Source of the DNA: an uncultured Lachnospiraceae bacterium
GTDB lineage: Bacteria > Bacillota > Clostridia > Lachnospirales > Lachnospiraceae
Length of the DNA: 50,827 nt
Direction of reading: 5' to 3'
Assembly: GCA_946620235.1 (NCBI GenBank)
Contig: CAMONC010000005.1
Location: 1 to 50,827, forward strand
The notes under the pieces were generated by a model. It was not told where the DNA came from and ran no database searches. It was given only the letters and a program-made list of their open reading frames with translations. The first letter of the stretch is position 1; each line of letters begins with the position of its first letter. The position numbers and the translations under genes are program-made. Positions 7,159-15,826 of this stretch are shown piece after piece.

Positions 7159-8733
7159 CTAATTGACCGTCTTCTTTAGTATACTCCTTACGGAGCCGGG
7201 AGTGGTGCCGATTTCTTCATATATGGCCAATATGCGTTTTCCGAGTCCGTCCTCGAACAGATCCGTGCCGAATACCTCGGATCTGTGAAGAACCTCTTCG
7301 GGAGTAAACGCCGTAAGCTCATCAAGCATCGGATCCGGACTCAGTTCCATCTTCTCGCCGTTATCATCCGTGCCTCTTAAGTATCTCAGATAGGCTGCCA
7401 GTACGAGAGGGATCAGTTTCAGATCATCCGTGCTCAGATCATCCCGCGATCTGTATGCCTTGATGGTCTCCCCGAATCTGATCGGCAGTTTCTGAGACGT
7501 ATCGCATGCGATCCTCTGCGGAGTATCTGGCATAAAAGGATTCGGAAGCCTGCGTGTAAGAACCGTATCCAGGAATTCAGCCGGTTTCATGACACCGGGG
7601 TCGACCACGGTCTTCATGCCCTCGTCATATCCCAGACTGTATACCAGCTTCTTCAGATCTTCATCTTCCATCTCATCGTGGATCGTCTTATATCCGAGCA
7701 GACATCCGAATATAGCGAGCGCCGTATGCAGAGGATTCAGACAGGTACAGACTTTCATCTTTTCAACCTTGTCCACGGTCTCCCTTTCTGTATAGATCAC
7801 GCCCACCTTATCCAGCGGCAGACGCCCGTTCGGGAAACTGTCCTCGATGACGAGATACTCGGTCTCTTCGGCATTTACAAAAGGTGCAACATATGTTTTC
7901 TTCGATGTGATCACAGGCTCCAGGCCTTCCACACCGTCGTCACTTAAGATGGCTTCGATCTTAGCATCAGGTCTGGGAGTGATCTTATCGATCATCGACC
8001 ATGGATAGGAAACCTTGCCTGAAGTCGAACAGTATTCAAGGAAGCCGGTATCGCACTTTCCTCTCTTTTCCCAGCCTTCCGCAAAGGTAAGTATCGCACT
8101 CTTCAGTTTATCCCCGTTATGAGAGCAGTTGTCCATCGAAACGAAAGCGATGGGACATGCACCGTGCGTATATCTCTCATGCAGCAGAGATGCGATCTTG
8201 CCCACATAACTGTGAGTGCCGTCCGGTCCCGCTTCGAGGTCTGCTTCAACTGCAGGCAGTGGATCACCGTTTGTGTCGTTGACCACATATCCTTTCTCGG
8301 TAATGGTAAAGGATGCCATCTTCAGAGACGGGCTGCGGAAGATCTCGCTCAAACGTACGAAATCCCGCTCACTGTCACGGTCTAGTATCAGTGATTCGAC
8401 TATGCTGCCTATCACCGTCTTGTCAACCGTACCGTCAGCCTTCAATGTGGCCAGGATACTTAAGTTGTCGTGAGGACGATACATTTTCTCTATGATCTCA
8501 TAATCATATCCCTCACATACGACTATACCCGTATCCACGGCACCGGCATTTAAGAGCCGCTGCATCAGGTTTCCCTGAAAAGCTCTGAATATATTGCCGG
8601 CTCCGAAATGGATCCACTCGGGACGGTCAAGCGTATTCTTGCGGATCTGCTCCCTATCAACATCCGGGAGATCATATCCGCGGCTTATGTATGCTTCTCT
8701 GTCTTCACGTATTCCTGTATCTGTCAGACGCAT
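7159..8733 (-). CDS. uxuB: D-fructuronate reductase (mannonate oxidoreductase)
   Basis: A 524-residue member of the mannitol dehydrogenase family. It has the N-terminal nucleotide-binding turn IHFGAGNIFRAFQ near 40-55 and a long helical C-terminal domain containing TCLNPLHTALAIFG, the conserved region with the substrate-binding Asn and His. It should reduce D-fructuronate to D-mannonate with NAD(P)H (or the reverse), the step before mannonate dehydratase. Length and N-terminal layout fit UxuB/UxaB-type reductases of Firmicutes; pairing with uxuA favours fructuronate over tagaturonate. AAGGAG lies nine bases before ATG 8733. It follows uxuA by 33 bases in the same operon. Confidence 0.88.
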   Translation of the reverse strand: MRLTDTGIREDREAYISRGYDLPDVDREQIRKNTLDRPEWIHFGAGNIFRAFQGNLMQRLLNAGAVDTGIVVCEGYDYEIIEKMYRPHDNLSILATLKADGTVDKTVIGSIVESLILDRDSERDFVRLSEIFRSPSLKMASFTITEKGYVVNDTNGDPLPAVEADLEAGPDGTHSYVGKIASLLHERYTHGACPIAFVSMDNCSHNGDKLKSAILTFAEGWEKRGKCDTGFLEYCSTSGKVSYPWSMIDKITPRPDAKIEAILSDDGVEGLEPVITSKKTYVAPFVNAEETEYLVIEDSFPNGRLPLDKVGVIYTERETVDKVEKMKVCTCLNPLHTALAIFGCLLGYKTIHDEMEDEDLKKLVYSLGYDEGMKTVVDPGVMKPAEFLDTVLTRRLPNPFMPDTPQRIACDTSQKLPIRFGETIKAYRSRDDLSTDDLKLIPLVLAAYLRYLRGTDDNGEKMELSPDPMLDELTAFTPEEVLHRSEVFGTDLFEDGLGKRILAIYEEIGTTPGSVRSILKKTVN

Positions 8734-8766
8734 GATCTACTACTCCTTGCTATATGCCGTTCAGTT

Positions 8767-9843
8767 TTATTTCTTCTCACCATGGCTCTTTACGATAGCT
8801 TCCCACAGACCGTTTAAGTATGTGGCGCCGAGTGCTCTGTCATACAGACCGTATCCGGGCATGGCCACTTCATCCCATATCATGCGTCCGTGATCGGGAC
8901 GGATGGGTCCGTCGAAATCTATATCATACAATGCTTTCATGATCTCATACATGTCGAAGCTGCCGTCAGAGGACAGATGTGCGGCTTCCTCGAAATCATC
9001 ATCCGAATTGAACTTCAGATTTCTGACATGTGCAAAATGGAGCCTGCCCTTCAGCGCTCTGATCATGGTGGGCAGATCGTTGGCTCTGTTGGTGCCGTAC
9101 GAACCGGCACAGAAAGTCACTCCGTTATGCGGGTTGTCGACCATGCGCATCATACGCATGATATTGTCCAGATTGATTATGATCCTGGGCAGTCCGAACA
9201 CACTCCATGCGGGGTCGTCGGGATGGATCGCCATATTGATGTCGTACTTATCGCATACGGGCATGATCCTTTCCAGGAAGTATTTCAGATTATCGAAAAG
9301 TTTCTCCTCGTCCACATCTTTATACATATCAAAGAGTTCGCTTATCTTCGCCATTCTCTCGGGTTCCCATCCGGGCAGTATCGCACCATTGGCATCTCCC
9401 TTGATGGAAGCAAACATATCCTGAGGATCGATGGAGTCTATTGTTTTCTGTGAGTAAGCCAGAACTGTCGAGCCGTCGGGACGTACCCTGGCCAGTTCCG
9501 TTCTGGTCCAGTCGAATACGGGCATGAAGTTGTAGCACACCATGTGTATGTCTTCTTTGCCCAGGTTTTCAAGTGTGGTGATGTAATTGTCTATATACTG
9601 ATCTCTATCGGGTGTTCCCACCTTGATGGCATCATGGATATTCACGGATTCTATACCGCTGATATGCAGGCCTGACGCTTCCACTGCCTCTTTGAGCGCA
9701 TGTATACGCTCCCTGCTCCATACCTCGCCGGGTTCGGTATCGTATAAAGTAGTGATCACTCCTGTCACTCCCGGTATCTGTCTTATCTGCCTGAGTGTCA
9801 CCGTATCAAAACCGGTTCCAAACCATCTTAGAGTCATTTCCAT
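8767..9843 (-). CDS. uxuA: D-mannonate dehydratase
   Basis: 358 residues, a usual length for Firmicute UxuA. It begins with TLRWFGTGFDTVTL, as these TIM-barrel enzymes do. It carries MAIHPDDPAW, TFCAGSYGTN, LHFAHVRNLK and the C-terminal PIRPDHGRMIWDE, which together supply the His, Cys, His and Asp ligands of the catalytic divalent metal. It dehydrates D-mannonate to 2-keto-3-deoxy-D-gluconate, the committed step of glucuronate breakdown. The kinase and aldolase that would follow (KdgK, KdgA) are not in this window. GGAG is rather far (12 bases) from ATG 9843. The leader contains 15-bp tandem repeats and an upstream hairpin, pointing to expression separate from the transporter genes. Confidence 0.95.
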   Translation of the reverse strand: MEMTLRWFGTGFDTVTLRQIRQIPGVTGVITTLYDTEPGEVWSRERIHALKEAVEASGLHISGIESVNIHDAIKVGTPDRDQYIDNYITTLENLGKEDIHMVCYNFMPVFDWTRTELARVRPDGSTVLAYSQKTIDSIDPQDMFASIKGDANGAILPGWEPERMAKISELFDMYKDVDEEKLFDNLKYFLERIMPVCDKYDINMAIHPDDPAWSVFGLPRIIINLDNIMRMMRMVDNPHNGVTFCAGSYGTNRANDLPTMIRALKGRLHFAHVRNLKFNSDDDFEEAAHLSSDGSFDMYEIMKALYDIDFDGPIRPDHGRMIWDEVAMPGYGLYDRALGATYLNGLWEAIVKSHGEKK

Positions 9844-9870
9844 AATTTTCTGTTTCTCCGTATCCGTATA

Positions 9871-9912
9871 CTACAGTTTTTCAAACTACAGTTTTTCAAA
9901 CTACAGTTGTTC
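9871..9912. repeat. Three tandem 15-bp repeats upstream of uxuA
   Basis: The plus strand has CTACAGTTTTTCAAA twice, back to back (9871-9885 and 9886-9900), then CTACAGTTGTTC as a partial third copy. Each unit contains AAACTACAGTTT or close to it, near-palindromic with a two-base centre. The centres are 15 bp apart, about one and a half helical turns. The array lies between the transporter-operon hairpin and the uxuA ribosome binding site. It could be a regulator-binding array or a slipped-strand duplication. Confidence 0.7.
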
Positions 9913-9918
9913 CTAAAC

Positions 9919-9946
9919 GGAGGCTCCACCGGATGATGGAGCCTCC
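9919..9946 (-). terminator. Intra-operon hairpin after the solute-binding protein gene
   Basis: A perfect 10-bp stem (GGAGGCTCCA and TGGAGCCTCC) with an 8-base loop, 38 bases beyond the binding-protein stop codon. The minus strand after the stem reads CGTTTAGG, a poor U tract, so it may be a partial terminator or a 3'-end-stabilising stem. Such stems often let the abundant binding-protein mRNA persist while downstream genes are expressed less. Confidence 0.6.
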
Positions 9947-9983
9947 AATATCATTACTATTCTACTTTATGATCGATAACTTA

Positions 9984-11711
9984 TCAAAGATTATCTGATG
10001 AATATGTAGCTTCCCATGCAGCTGTTCTCTCATCGATGATAGCCTGTCCGCCTGCTGCCAGGTACTCTTCCATACCCTGATCCCATACGGAATCGAAATC
10101 AGCTTCGGAAGCAACCACTGCCTTGTCATATGCCTGGTCTCTCTTGCCGTCAAGGTCGGTACCCTCGGTTTCAGCCTGGATATCGCCTACGGAAGGGGTC
10201 TTGGGTGTCTTGGCATCAACCAGAGCAACCTTTATGGCTTCCTGAACATCTGCGGGATCAACTTCAGCATACGCAAATGCCAGTGACTGAACCGTAAGTT
10301 CTTCGGTATCAAGTCTTAAGCCGTTGCAGTTGATGGTCATATCGATGTTCTTACCGGAGTTCTGGTACCAGTCATGATGCGCCTCATCAGGCTCCTGGAT
10401 AACGATAGCTCCGCTGGCATCAACTGTGTGGGTCACGCCTTCTTCACCGATCTGAAGGAACTTGATGGTCTCAGGCTGTGAAATGAACTCAAGATAGCAA
10501 AGGGATGCTATAGGCTCATCGTTGGTAGCGGGGAAGAATACCTTACGGTCTCCGGTATTGGAGTAGGTATACTTGTTATATCCGCCGTTCTTGTCTTCAA
10601 AAGTATTGATAGCTACGAACTTGGCGTCATCGCCGAACTGTGCTGCAAGTGTTGCGTTAATGGAATCCTTGCCGTTTCTGAAAGGATAGTCATAGTTGTG
10701 GATGAAAGCACCTACGAAGCCGGCCTTGATCATGTCGTCCTCAGTAGTGTCATCACCTGTGTGTACTGCAAAATCTTTCCAGATGAGACCTGCATTGTAC
10801 CACTTGTTCAGAAGTCTTACGGCTTCCTTGGTTCCGTTCTGTGTAAACGCTCTGCTGTCATAGCCGTTTACGTAGTATTCCTTATCTGTGATCGCGGGAT
10901 CCATGAAGGACTCGATCAGAGTAGCTGCTCTCCAGCCTACATCATATGATATGGAAAAAGGAACCATCTTGGAAGCATCTGCACCGAGCAGAGTATCTGC
11001 ATTTTCCTTGAAAGCAACCAGACAATCCTCGAACTCCTGCTTTGTGGTAGGAACCTCAAGACCGAGCTTATCAAGCCAGTCCTGACGGATGAATGTATTT
11101 ATACGGCAGATTTCATTTCTCTTACCCTCGATTGCCCACAGAGTACCTGCATTGGGATCGAGATCCTGATAGATAACTTCTTCTCCGAGCCAGTCGAACA
11201 TGCTAGGAACCAGATCTTTGTTCTGATCAAGCAGGGGAGCCAGATCTATAACACCGCCCATGTTGGCATATGTCTGGATAGCACTGTAGTTGTAGGTGTA
11301 GCAGATATCAGGAGCTGACTGTGAAGCGAGCAGGTTGTTGATATCGGTTGCCTCATCCCAACGTGATACGGTTACGAACTCAACCTCTACATTGTAACGA
11401 TCGAGCATCTGCTGCTGGATCCACTGTGTCCAGGCATTGTTGCCTGCCTCAGTTCCACCGTCTACATTACGATCGTAGAGCTCTACGGTAATGTGTCTGG
11501 TGTCAACGAACTTACCGTCCTGCATACCTCTCTCATCAGGGCCGGCAGCCTCAGTGGTGTCTGCTGCAGCGGGCTCAGCTGCGGTCGTTTCCTCGGTAGC
11601 AGCGGGTTCTGCAGCGGGCTCAGCTGCGGGCTGAGTATCACTGCTTCCGCATGCAGCCAGACCGAAGACCATAGATGCTGCAAGCATTAAAGATAATACT
11701 TTCTTCTTCAT
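9984..11711 (-). CDS. Sugar ABC transporter solute-binding lipoprotein (LipO/AlgQ2-like)
   Basis: 575 residues. The signal peptide ends in a lipobox, LAAC, with Cys21 as the lipidated residue. A low-complexity Ala/Glu/Thr/Pro linker follows (about 25-55), then a large cluster-1-type solute-binding domain. Around 500-575 residues is the typical size for partners of LplB/LplC permeases, which bind oligosaccharides or uronides; the exact ligand is unknown. The uxuA-uxuB genes downstream suggest a glucuronide- or galacturonide-containing ligand. AGGAGG lies just upstream of ATG 11711. No ATPase gene is present nearby, so a shared MsmK-like ATPase is likely used, as is common for this class. Confidence 0.93.
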   Translation of the reverse strand: MKKKVLSLMLAASMVFGLAACGSSDTQPAAEPAAEPAATEETTAAEPAAADTTEAAGPDERGMQDGKFVDTRHITVELYDRNVDGGTEAGNNAWTQWIQQQMLDRYNVEVEFVTVSRWDEATDINNLLASQSAPDICYTYNYSAIQTYANMGGVIDLAPLLDQNKDLVPSMFDWLGEEVIYQDLDPNAGTLWAIEGKRNEICRINTFIRQDWLDKLGLEVPTTKQEFEDCLVAFKENADTLLGADASKMVPFSISYDVGWRAATLIESFMDPAITDKEYYVNGYDSRAFTQNGTKEAVRLLNKWYNAGLIWKDFAVHTGDDTTEDDMIKAGFVGAFIHNYDYPFRNGKDSINATLAAQFGDDAKFVAINTFEDKNGGYNKYTYSNTGDRKVFFPATNDEPIASLCYLEFISQPETIKFLQIGEEGVTHTVDASGAIVIQEPDEAHHDWYQNSGKNIDMTINCNGLRLDTEELTVQSLAFAYAEVDPADVQEAIKVALVDAKTPKTPSVGDIQAETEGTDLDGKRDQAYDKAVVASEADFDSVWDQGMEEYLAAGGQAIIDERTAAWEATYSSDNL

Positions 11712-11778
11712 TTTTCTCCTCCTTTTTATTTTGGGAATGAAAGTAATATATGAATCTACGCTGACGCATGTCAGGCGT

Positions 11779-12654
11779 TTATTCTTTAACCGCTCCCATG
11801 GTCACACCCGCGATGAAGTAACGCTGTAACCAGGGATATATCAGCAGGATCGGCACGGTCGCAAACATTACCGTCGCACACTTGAGCGAATCCTTCAGAC
11901 CGGGCTGGTTGAAGCCCTCCTGAGCCGCTACTTCAACTGCATTTACATTATTCAGAATGTTGTAGAGCAGTAGCTGCAGCGGAAAATACTGCTTATTGGT
12001 CTTGATGTACATAAGCGCATCGCCGTATCCGTTCCAGCGTCCTACCGCATAAAACAGTGCGAGAGACGCGAACACGGGCTTGGAAAGCGGTATGTATATC
12101 TTCATCAGAATCTGTACGAAACTTGCTCCGTCTATCTCGGCAGACTCCCTCAGTGAATCCGGGATCCCGTAGAAAAAGCTTCGCATTATTATCATGTTGT
12201 AGACACTTAAGCAGCTCGGAATGATCAGTACCAGAGGATTCTCGAGCAGCCCCAGGTCGTTCATAAGCAGGTAGTTCGGTATGGTACCCGCATTGAAGAA
12301 CATCGTGATCGTGATGAATACATTGATCACTCCGCGACCTTTAAGACCGGGGAAAATGAGCGGGTATGCACACAGCGCTGTCATAGTCAGTGAGAGCAGG
12401 GTACAGATAAGGGTAAGAACCGCAGTCCATATAAATGCCCTCTGATATTTCGCATCAGCCAGAACCGTCTTGTATGCGTCCAGGTTGAATCCTTTCGGCC
12501 ACAGATAGACATCGTGTCTGATGAGGAACTCGGTTCCCGACAGGGATTTAGCTGCCAGATTGACCATAGGCACTACACAGATGATCGATATGATAACGCA
12601 TAGTAGCACGAATATCCAATCGCCGATTTTTGCCTGAGTGGATTTGACCTTCAT
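11779..12654 (-). CDS. Carbohydrate ABC transporter permease, LplC/YtcP type
   Basis: About 291 residues with six predicted transmembrane helices and the inner-membrane coupling loop ESAEIDGASFVQILMKIYIPLSK near residues 180-205 (EAA motif, EIDGAS...IPLS). It begins with the KIGDWIFVLLC helix usual in YtcP-like permeases and ends with AGVTMGAVKE, also typical. I place the start at ATG 12654, the third codon of the open frame. It forms a TAATG overlap with the stop of the upstream permease and has GGGGG eight bases away, whereas ATG 12660 is only two bases from that site. Confidence 0.93.
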   Translation of the reverse strand: MKVKSTQAKIGDWIFVLLCVIISIICVVPMVNLAAKSLSGTEFLIRHDVYLWPKGFNLDAYKTVLADAKYQRAFIWTAVLTLICTLLSLTMTALCAYPLIFPGLKGRGVINVFITITMFFNAGTIPNYLLMNDLGLLENPLVLIIPSCLSVYNMIIMRSFFYGIPDSLRESAEIDGASFVQILMKIYIPLSKPVFASLALFYAVGRWNGYGDALMYIKTNKQYFPLQLLLYNILNNVNAVEVAAQEGFNQPGLKDSLKCATVMFATVPILLIYPWLQRYFIAGVTMGAVKE

Positions 12655-13625
12655 TACCATATCCCCCTTTCACCGAGCTTACGCGATATAGTATTGGCAG
12701 CCAGCAGGAAGAACAATCCGACAACCGACTGGAACAGACCTACCGCCGTGGTAAGGGATATCTTCAGTCCCTGAATACCGACTTTGTATACATATGTTGA
12801 TATAACTTCCGCAACTTCTATGACCAGGTTGTTCTTCATGGCCCACGGTCTCTCGAAACCGCCACCCATGATATAGCCGAGGTTCATGATCAGGAGCACA
12901 ACGATGGTCGGCTTGATACCCGGAAGTGTGATGTGCCACATCTTACGGAATCGTCCGGCTCCGTCCACCGAAGCAGCTTCATACAGCTCGGTATTGATAC
13001 CGGCGATCGCTGCCAGATAGATGATGGAACCCCAGCCGAAGCTCTGCCATACACCTGCCCCGACATAAGTGCCTACCCAGTGAGACGGATCATCGAGGAA
13101 CGGGATCGCCTCTCCTCCGAGCTGGGTTATGAGGCTGTTGATCAGACCATCGGTGGGGGCAAACAGCTGAGAGCACAGGCTCGCAATGATGACCCATGAC
13201 AGGAAGTGCGGCATATAAGCTATGGTCTGAACGACCTTCTTGAATTTTTTGAAACACAGCTCATTCAGGATCAATGCAAAAATGATCGGTGCGGGGAAAC
13301 CCATGATCAGATCCAGAAGATTCAGTTTAAGAGTATTCCACAGAGCACGCTTGAAATCGACGTTGCCGAATGCCTGCTTGAAATACTTGAAGATATCCGT
13401 CTCTCCTCTTACGTTGGCCCAGGGCATATCACGGAGAGGCATATTGAGTTTGTATTCTTTGAATGCAAGTACGATATATCGCATTGGGAGATACTTAAAC
13501 ACTGCGAGATAAATAAGCGGCAATGCAAGCAGTGCATATAACTGCCAGTATCTCTTCAAATACGTTTTGGTCAGTTTCTGTTTCAGCGGTTTATACGCCG
13601 CTTTCTTTTCTTTAGCTTCGCTCAT
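12654..13625 (-). CDS. Carbohydrate ABC transporter permease, LplB type
   Basis: 323 residues. A lysine-rich N-terminus leads into LYALLALPLIYLAVFKYLPM, the standard first helix of LplB-like permeases. Six helices follow with the EAA loop LYEAASVDGAGRFRKMWHITLPG near 235-257. It forms the transmembrane channel with the LplC-type partner encoded next, coupled by a TAATG overlap. GGGGG stands five bases before ATG 13625, and the gene follows the GntR regulator by 12 bases, so all are one transcript. Confidence 0.93.
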   Translation of the reverse strand: MSEAKEKKAAYKPLKQKLTKTYLKRYWQLYALLALPLIYLAVFKYLPMRYIVLAFKEYKLNMPLRDMPWANVRGETDIFKYFKQAFGNVDFKRALWNTLKLNLLDLIMGFPAPIIFALILNELCFKKFKKVVQTIAYMPHFLSWVIIASLCSQLFAPTDGLINSLITQLGGEAIPFLDDPSHWVGTYVGAGVWQSFGWGSIIYLAAIAGINTELYEAASVDGAGRFRKMWHITLPGIKPTIVVLLIMNLGYIMGGGFERPWAMKNNLVIEVAEVISTYVYKVGIQGLKISLTTAVGLFQSVVGLFFLLAANTISRKLGERGIW

Positions 13626-13637
13626 CTTATCCCCCGT

Positions 13638-14312
13638 TTATTTAAAGAAATCCGGATGCTGATCTCTGATCATCTGTGCATCGACATTATAGCGGGCCAT
13701 ATGCTTATCAACCAGTTCTCCGGCCCAGGTCTTGTCCCCTGTTTTGATTGCTTCGAGCATCTCCCGATGATCCTTAACGATCTTGATGTCCTTCACTGCC
13801 TCTACCGACAGGGTTCGAACTCTGTCGAAATGGAGCATCATCGTGGATCTTATCTCGTATATCAGATCCTTTTTGGCTACGCTGTATATCAGACGATGAA
13901 ACTCATTGTCCAGGCCCAGTATCTTCTCCGGCATGACCTTCTCCAGGTAGAACTCCTGTAGCTGGACATTTTCTTCCATGACGGCGATGTCACGTTCGGT
14001 CGCCGTATCACAGGCTATCTTGATCACTTCCGTATCCAGCACCCGGCGCATAAATCTCGCTTCCTCAACGAGATCGGGATCGATCAGCGATACGAAACTG
14101 CCCCTCTGGGGATATATCTCTATGATCGAAACCTTGACCAGTTCAGAAAGGGCCTCGCGGACCGGCGTTCTGGAGATTCCCATCTGATCAGCCAGCTCAT
14201 TCTCACTGACTGCCGTTCCGGGTTTCAGTTCACAGGAAACGATATTTTCTTTCAGTTCTCTGAGAGCGTACTCTTTGGCATTTTCGCCGGCGAGCCTTCC
14301 GGAAATGACCAT
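13638..14312 (-). CDS. GntR-family (FadR subfamily) transcriptional regulator
   Basis: 224 residues. The N-terminal winged helix (about 12-75) contains SENELADQMGISRTPVREALSEL, the GntR recognition region. The C-terminal FCD domain (about 85-215) has helix residues EFHRLIYS and KDHREMLEAI, matching the metal/ligand pocket of uronate-responsive regulators such as ExuR and UxuR. It heads the operon of the sugar importer, uxuA and uxuB, so it most likely senses a uronate or aldonate intermediate and controls its own operon. AAGGTG precedes ATG 14312. A promoter and a palindromic operator lie directly upstream. Confidence 0.9.
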   Translation of the reverse strand: MVISGRLAGENAKEYALRELKENIVSCELKPGTAVSENELADQMGISRTPVREALSELVKVSIIEIYPQRGSFVSLIDPDLVEEARFMRRVLDTEVIKIACDTATERDIAVMEENVQLQEFYLEKVMPEKILGLDNEFHRLIYSVAKKDLIYEIRSTMMLHFDRVRTLSVEAVKDIKIVKDHREMLEAIKTGDKTWAGELVDKHMARYNVDAQMIRDQHPDFFK

Positions 14313-14334
14313 TTTTCACACCTTGTTTACTTGT

Positions 14335-14344
14335 ATACTAGTAT
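14335..14344. promoter_or_regulatory. Palindromic operator candidate for the GntR regulator
   Basis: ATACTAGTAT is a perfect 10-bp palindrome inside the longer TTGTATACTAGTATTTAT. It lies ten bases downstream of the -10 box of the gntR promoter, where bound protein would block initiation or clearance. FadR-subfamily regulators bind short A/T-flanked palindromes of this size. Autoregulation is inferred. Confidence 0.55.
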
Positions 14345-14354
14345 TTATGAGCAA

Positions 14355-14384
14355 ATTATATGCCTTTTGGACGCAATTTGTCTA
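14355..14384 (-). promoter_or_regulatory. Promoter of the gntR-importer-uxuAB operon
   Basis: The minus strand has TAGACA (14384-14379), an 18-base spacer and a perfect TATAAT (14360-14355). The -35 matches TTGACA at five of six positions. It is 43 bases upstream of the gntR start codon, with the palindrome at 14335-14344 between them. Confidence 0.75.
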
Positions 14385-14518
14385 TAAATATCAATCATCT
14401 TTTGTTAATTTGCTGAAAATTTGTGAACATTTGACGAAAACAGAAAATCGGATTTATAGGTTTATCGCGAAACCATATCCCGCCCGAAGAGAAAAGGTCA
14501 GCATAAGAAGCATTAAAA

Positions 14519-14543
14519 AGGGAGAGAAACGAATTCTCTCCCT
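14519..14543 (-). terminator. Rho-independent terminator after the four-repeat secreted protein gene
   Basis: A 10-bp stem (AGGGAGAGAA with TTCTCTCCCT) and 5-base loop. On the minus strand it is followed by a T run (TTTTTAATG). It lies 49 bases after the stop of the secreted protein gene and isolates it from the gntR operon promoter downstream. The remainder of the 279-base gap (14313-14591) holds only the gntR promoter and operator. Confidence 0.8.
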
Positions 14544-14591
14544 GAAAAAAACATTATTCTAGGTTTTTTTGAGCCCGTCATGGGCTTCAGA

Positions 14592-15644
14592 TCACTTGGA
14601 GGTTATCGATACTGCATGATAATACTCGTCTGCACCTCTCTGGCATACAACCTGGACGCTCTTATCCTTAAGAAGGAAAGGACATCCCGCATAGTTGGTG
14701 GATCCGTCCATCCTGATCTGCATCGTCCCGCCGCTGGTTGCCAGATACAGAGTGCTCTCGGATGTTGCCTTATCTATTGTTCCGCTGACTGTGAGCTGGT
14801 TCGGGTCAAGAGTGGTGGTTGAAGCCTGTCTCGATGTGTTATTGACCAGTGCCGATGCGTGCAGCCATTCATCATTTCCTCTGAAGAAAGACACAGTCAC
14901 AGACTGACCGGGCATAAGCACATGGCATGCGGAATTATTCATTCCCGAGTCGAGTTTGATCTGATACTGGCCTTCACTTGCATTCAGATACAGTTCAGTT
15001 GCTGTGGTCTTCTTATCTACTGTTCCGGTTGTGTTATATGTCTGGGATGTAGCTGTCACACCCGATGAACCGGTGCTTGTAACTACCGCCCCCGATGAGG
15101 ATCCCTGATCGGATATGGACAGTGCATGCATATAAGCATCAGCTCCTCTGGAGCATACAACCTTCAGGTTTTTACCCATGGTGAATGCTTTTACTCCGCT
15201 AGTATCAGTGGTGGGATCAAGCTTCAATTCCATAGTTCCGTCATTCATCTTCAGGAACAGGACTTCCTCATTTGTTCCCTTTGCCAGAGTACCTGTCACG
15301 GTATACTGCTTGGAAGTATCTACAGCAACGGAACCTACTGTAGATGACCCCGTGATCTTCAGTGCATGCCAGTACTCATCACTCCCAACTGAACATACGC
15401 ATGAGACTTTGTAGCCCGGAAGCAGGAACTTGCCGGCACTCAGATCGGTAGATGAATCGATCTTGATTTCCATCACGCCGCCGCTGGTGGACAGGTAAAG
15501 CAGATCGCTCGTGGTCTTATCTGCAACCGTTCCGGAGAATGTCATCTCGGCAGCTTCACTTTGGATGGGGATCGCAATAGCAGATATTGTGATCATTAAG
15601 CTTGCGAGCAACAGACTGATTACTCGTGATATTTTATTTTTCAT
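14592..15644 (-). CDS. Secreted protein of four tandem ~62-residue repeats, function unknown
   Basis: 350 residues with a Sec signal peptide (basic start, hydrophobic 8-25, likely cleavage after SEAA). The rest is four copies of one module, at about 36-98, 116-178, 206-267 and 287-348, joined by Ser/Thr-rich linkers. Each copy shares a GT(V/L/I) start, a (L/F)YL strand, G(T/V)M(E/Q)(I/L)(K/R)(I/L/M)D, a central (L/M)PG-like turn, V...V(C/S) and a final GxDE(Y/W)xHAxxI. Several copies carry one or two cysteines. All-beta periodicity suggests small barrels, perhaps OB-like folds as in DUF5666-type domains; that is a guess. No sortase, lipoprotein or membrane anchor is visible, so it is released. 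It has its own promoter and terminator. Confidence 0.85.
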   Translation of the reverse strand: MKNKISRVISLLLASLMITISAIAIPIQSEAAEMTFSGTVADKTTSDLLYLSTSGGVMEIKIDSSTDLSAGKFLLPGYKVSCVCSVGSDEYWHALKITGSSTVGSVAVDTSKQYTVTGTLAKGTNEEVLFLKMNDGTMELKLDPTTDTSGVKAFTMGKNLKVVCSRGADAYMHALSISDQGSSSGAVVTSTGSSGVTATSQTYNTTGTVDKKTTATELYLNASEGQYQIKLDSGMNNSACHVLMPGQSVTVSFFRGNDEWLHASALVNNTSRQASTTTLDPNQLTVSGTIDKATSESTLYLATSGGTMQIRMDGSTNYAGCPFLLKDKSVQVVCQRGADEYYHAVSITSK

Positions 15645-15693
15645 AACTTACCTCCAGAGTATTAAACACAAGATATTACTGGTAGACATAACA

Positions 15694-15722
15694 AGTATAC
15701 ACTATATGGTATTTCGTGTAAA
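15694..15722 (-). promoter_or_regulatory. Promoter of the four-repeat secreted protein gene
   Basis: On the minus strand TTTACA (15722-15717) is followed after 17 bases by TATACT (15699-15694), near-consensus for the housekeeping sigma factor, and 50 bases later by GGAGG and the ATG at 15644. The remainder of the 182-base gap up to the GH31 gene shows nothing further. Confidence 0.7.
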
Positions 15723-15826
15723 CAGTTATGTTAACAAAAAAAAACAAATGTTTATATTTCCCCCGGAGGTAGATAAATCAATATATTGTGGTTGTCGCGA
15801 TCAGCTTGTCCGCGTGGTGCATACGA

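Noticed and set aside
14544-14557. A-rich tract after the 14519-14543 stem as a plus-strand terminator
   Set aside because: No plus-strand gene lies upstream, and the T run is on the minus strand, so the terminator belongs to the secreted protein gene.
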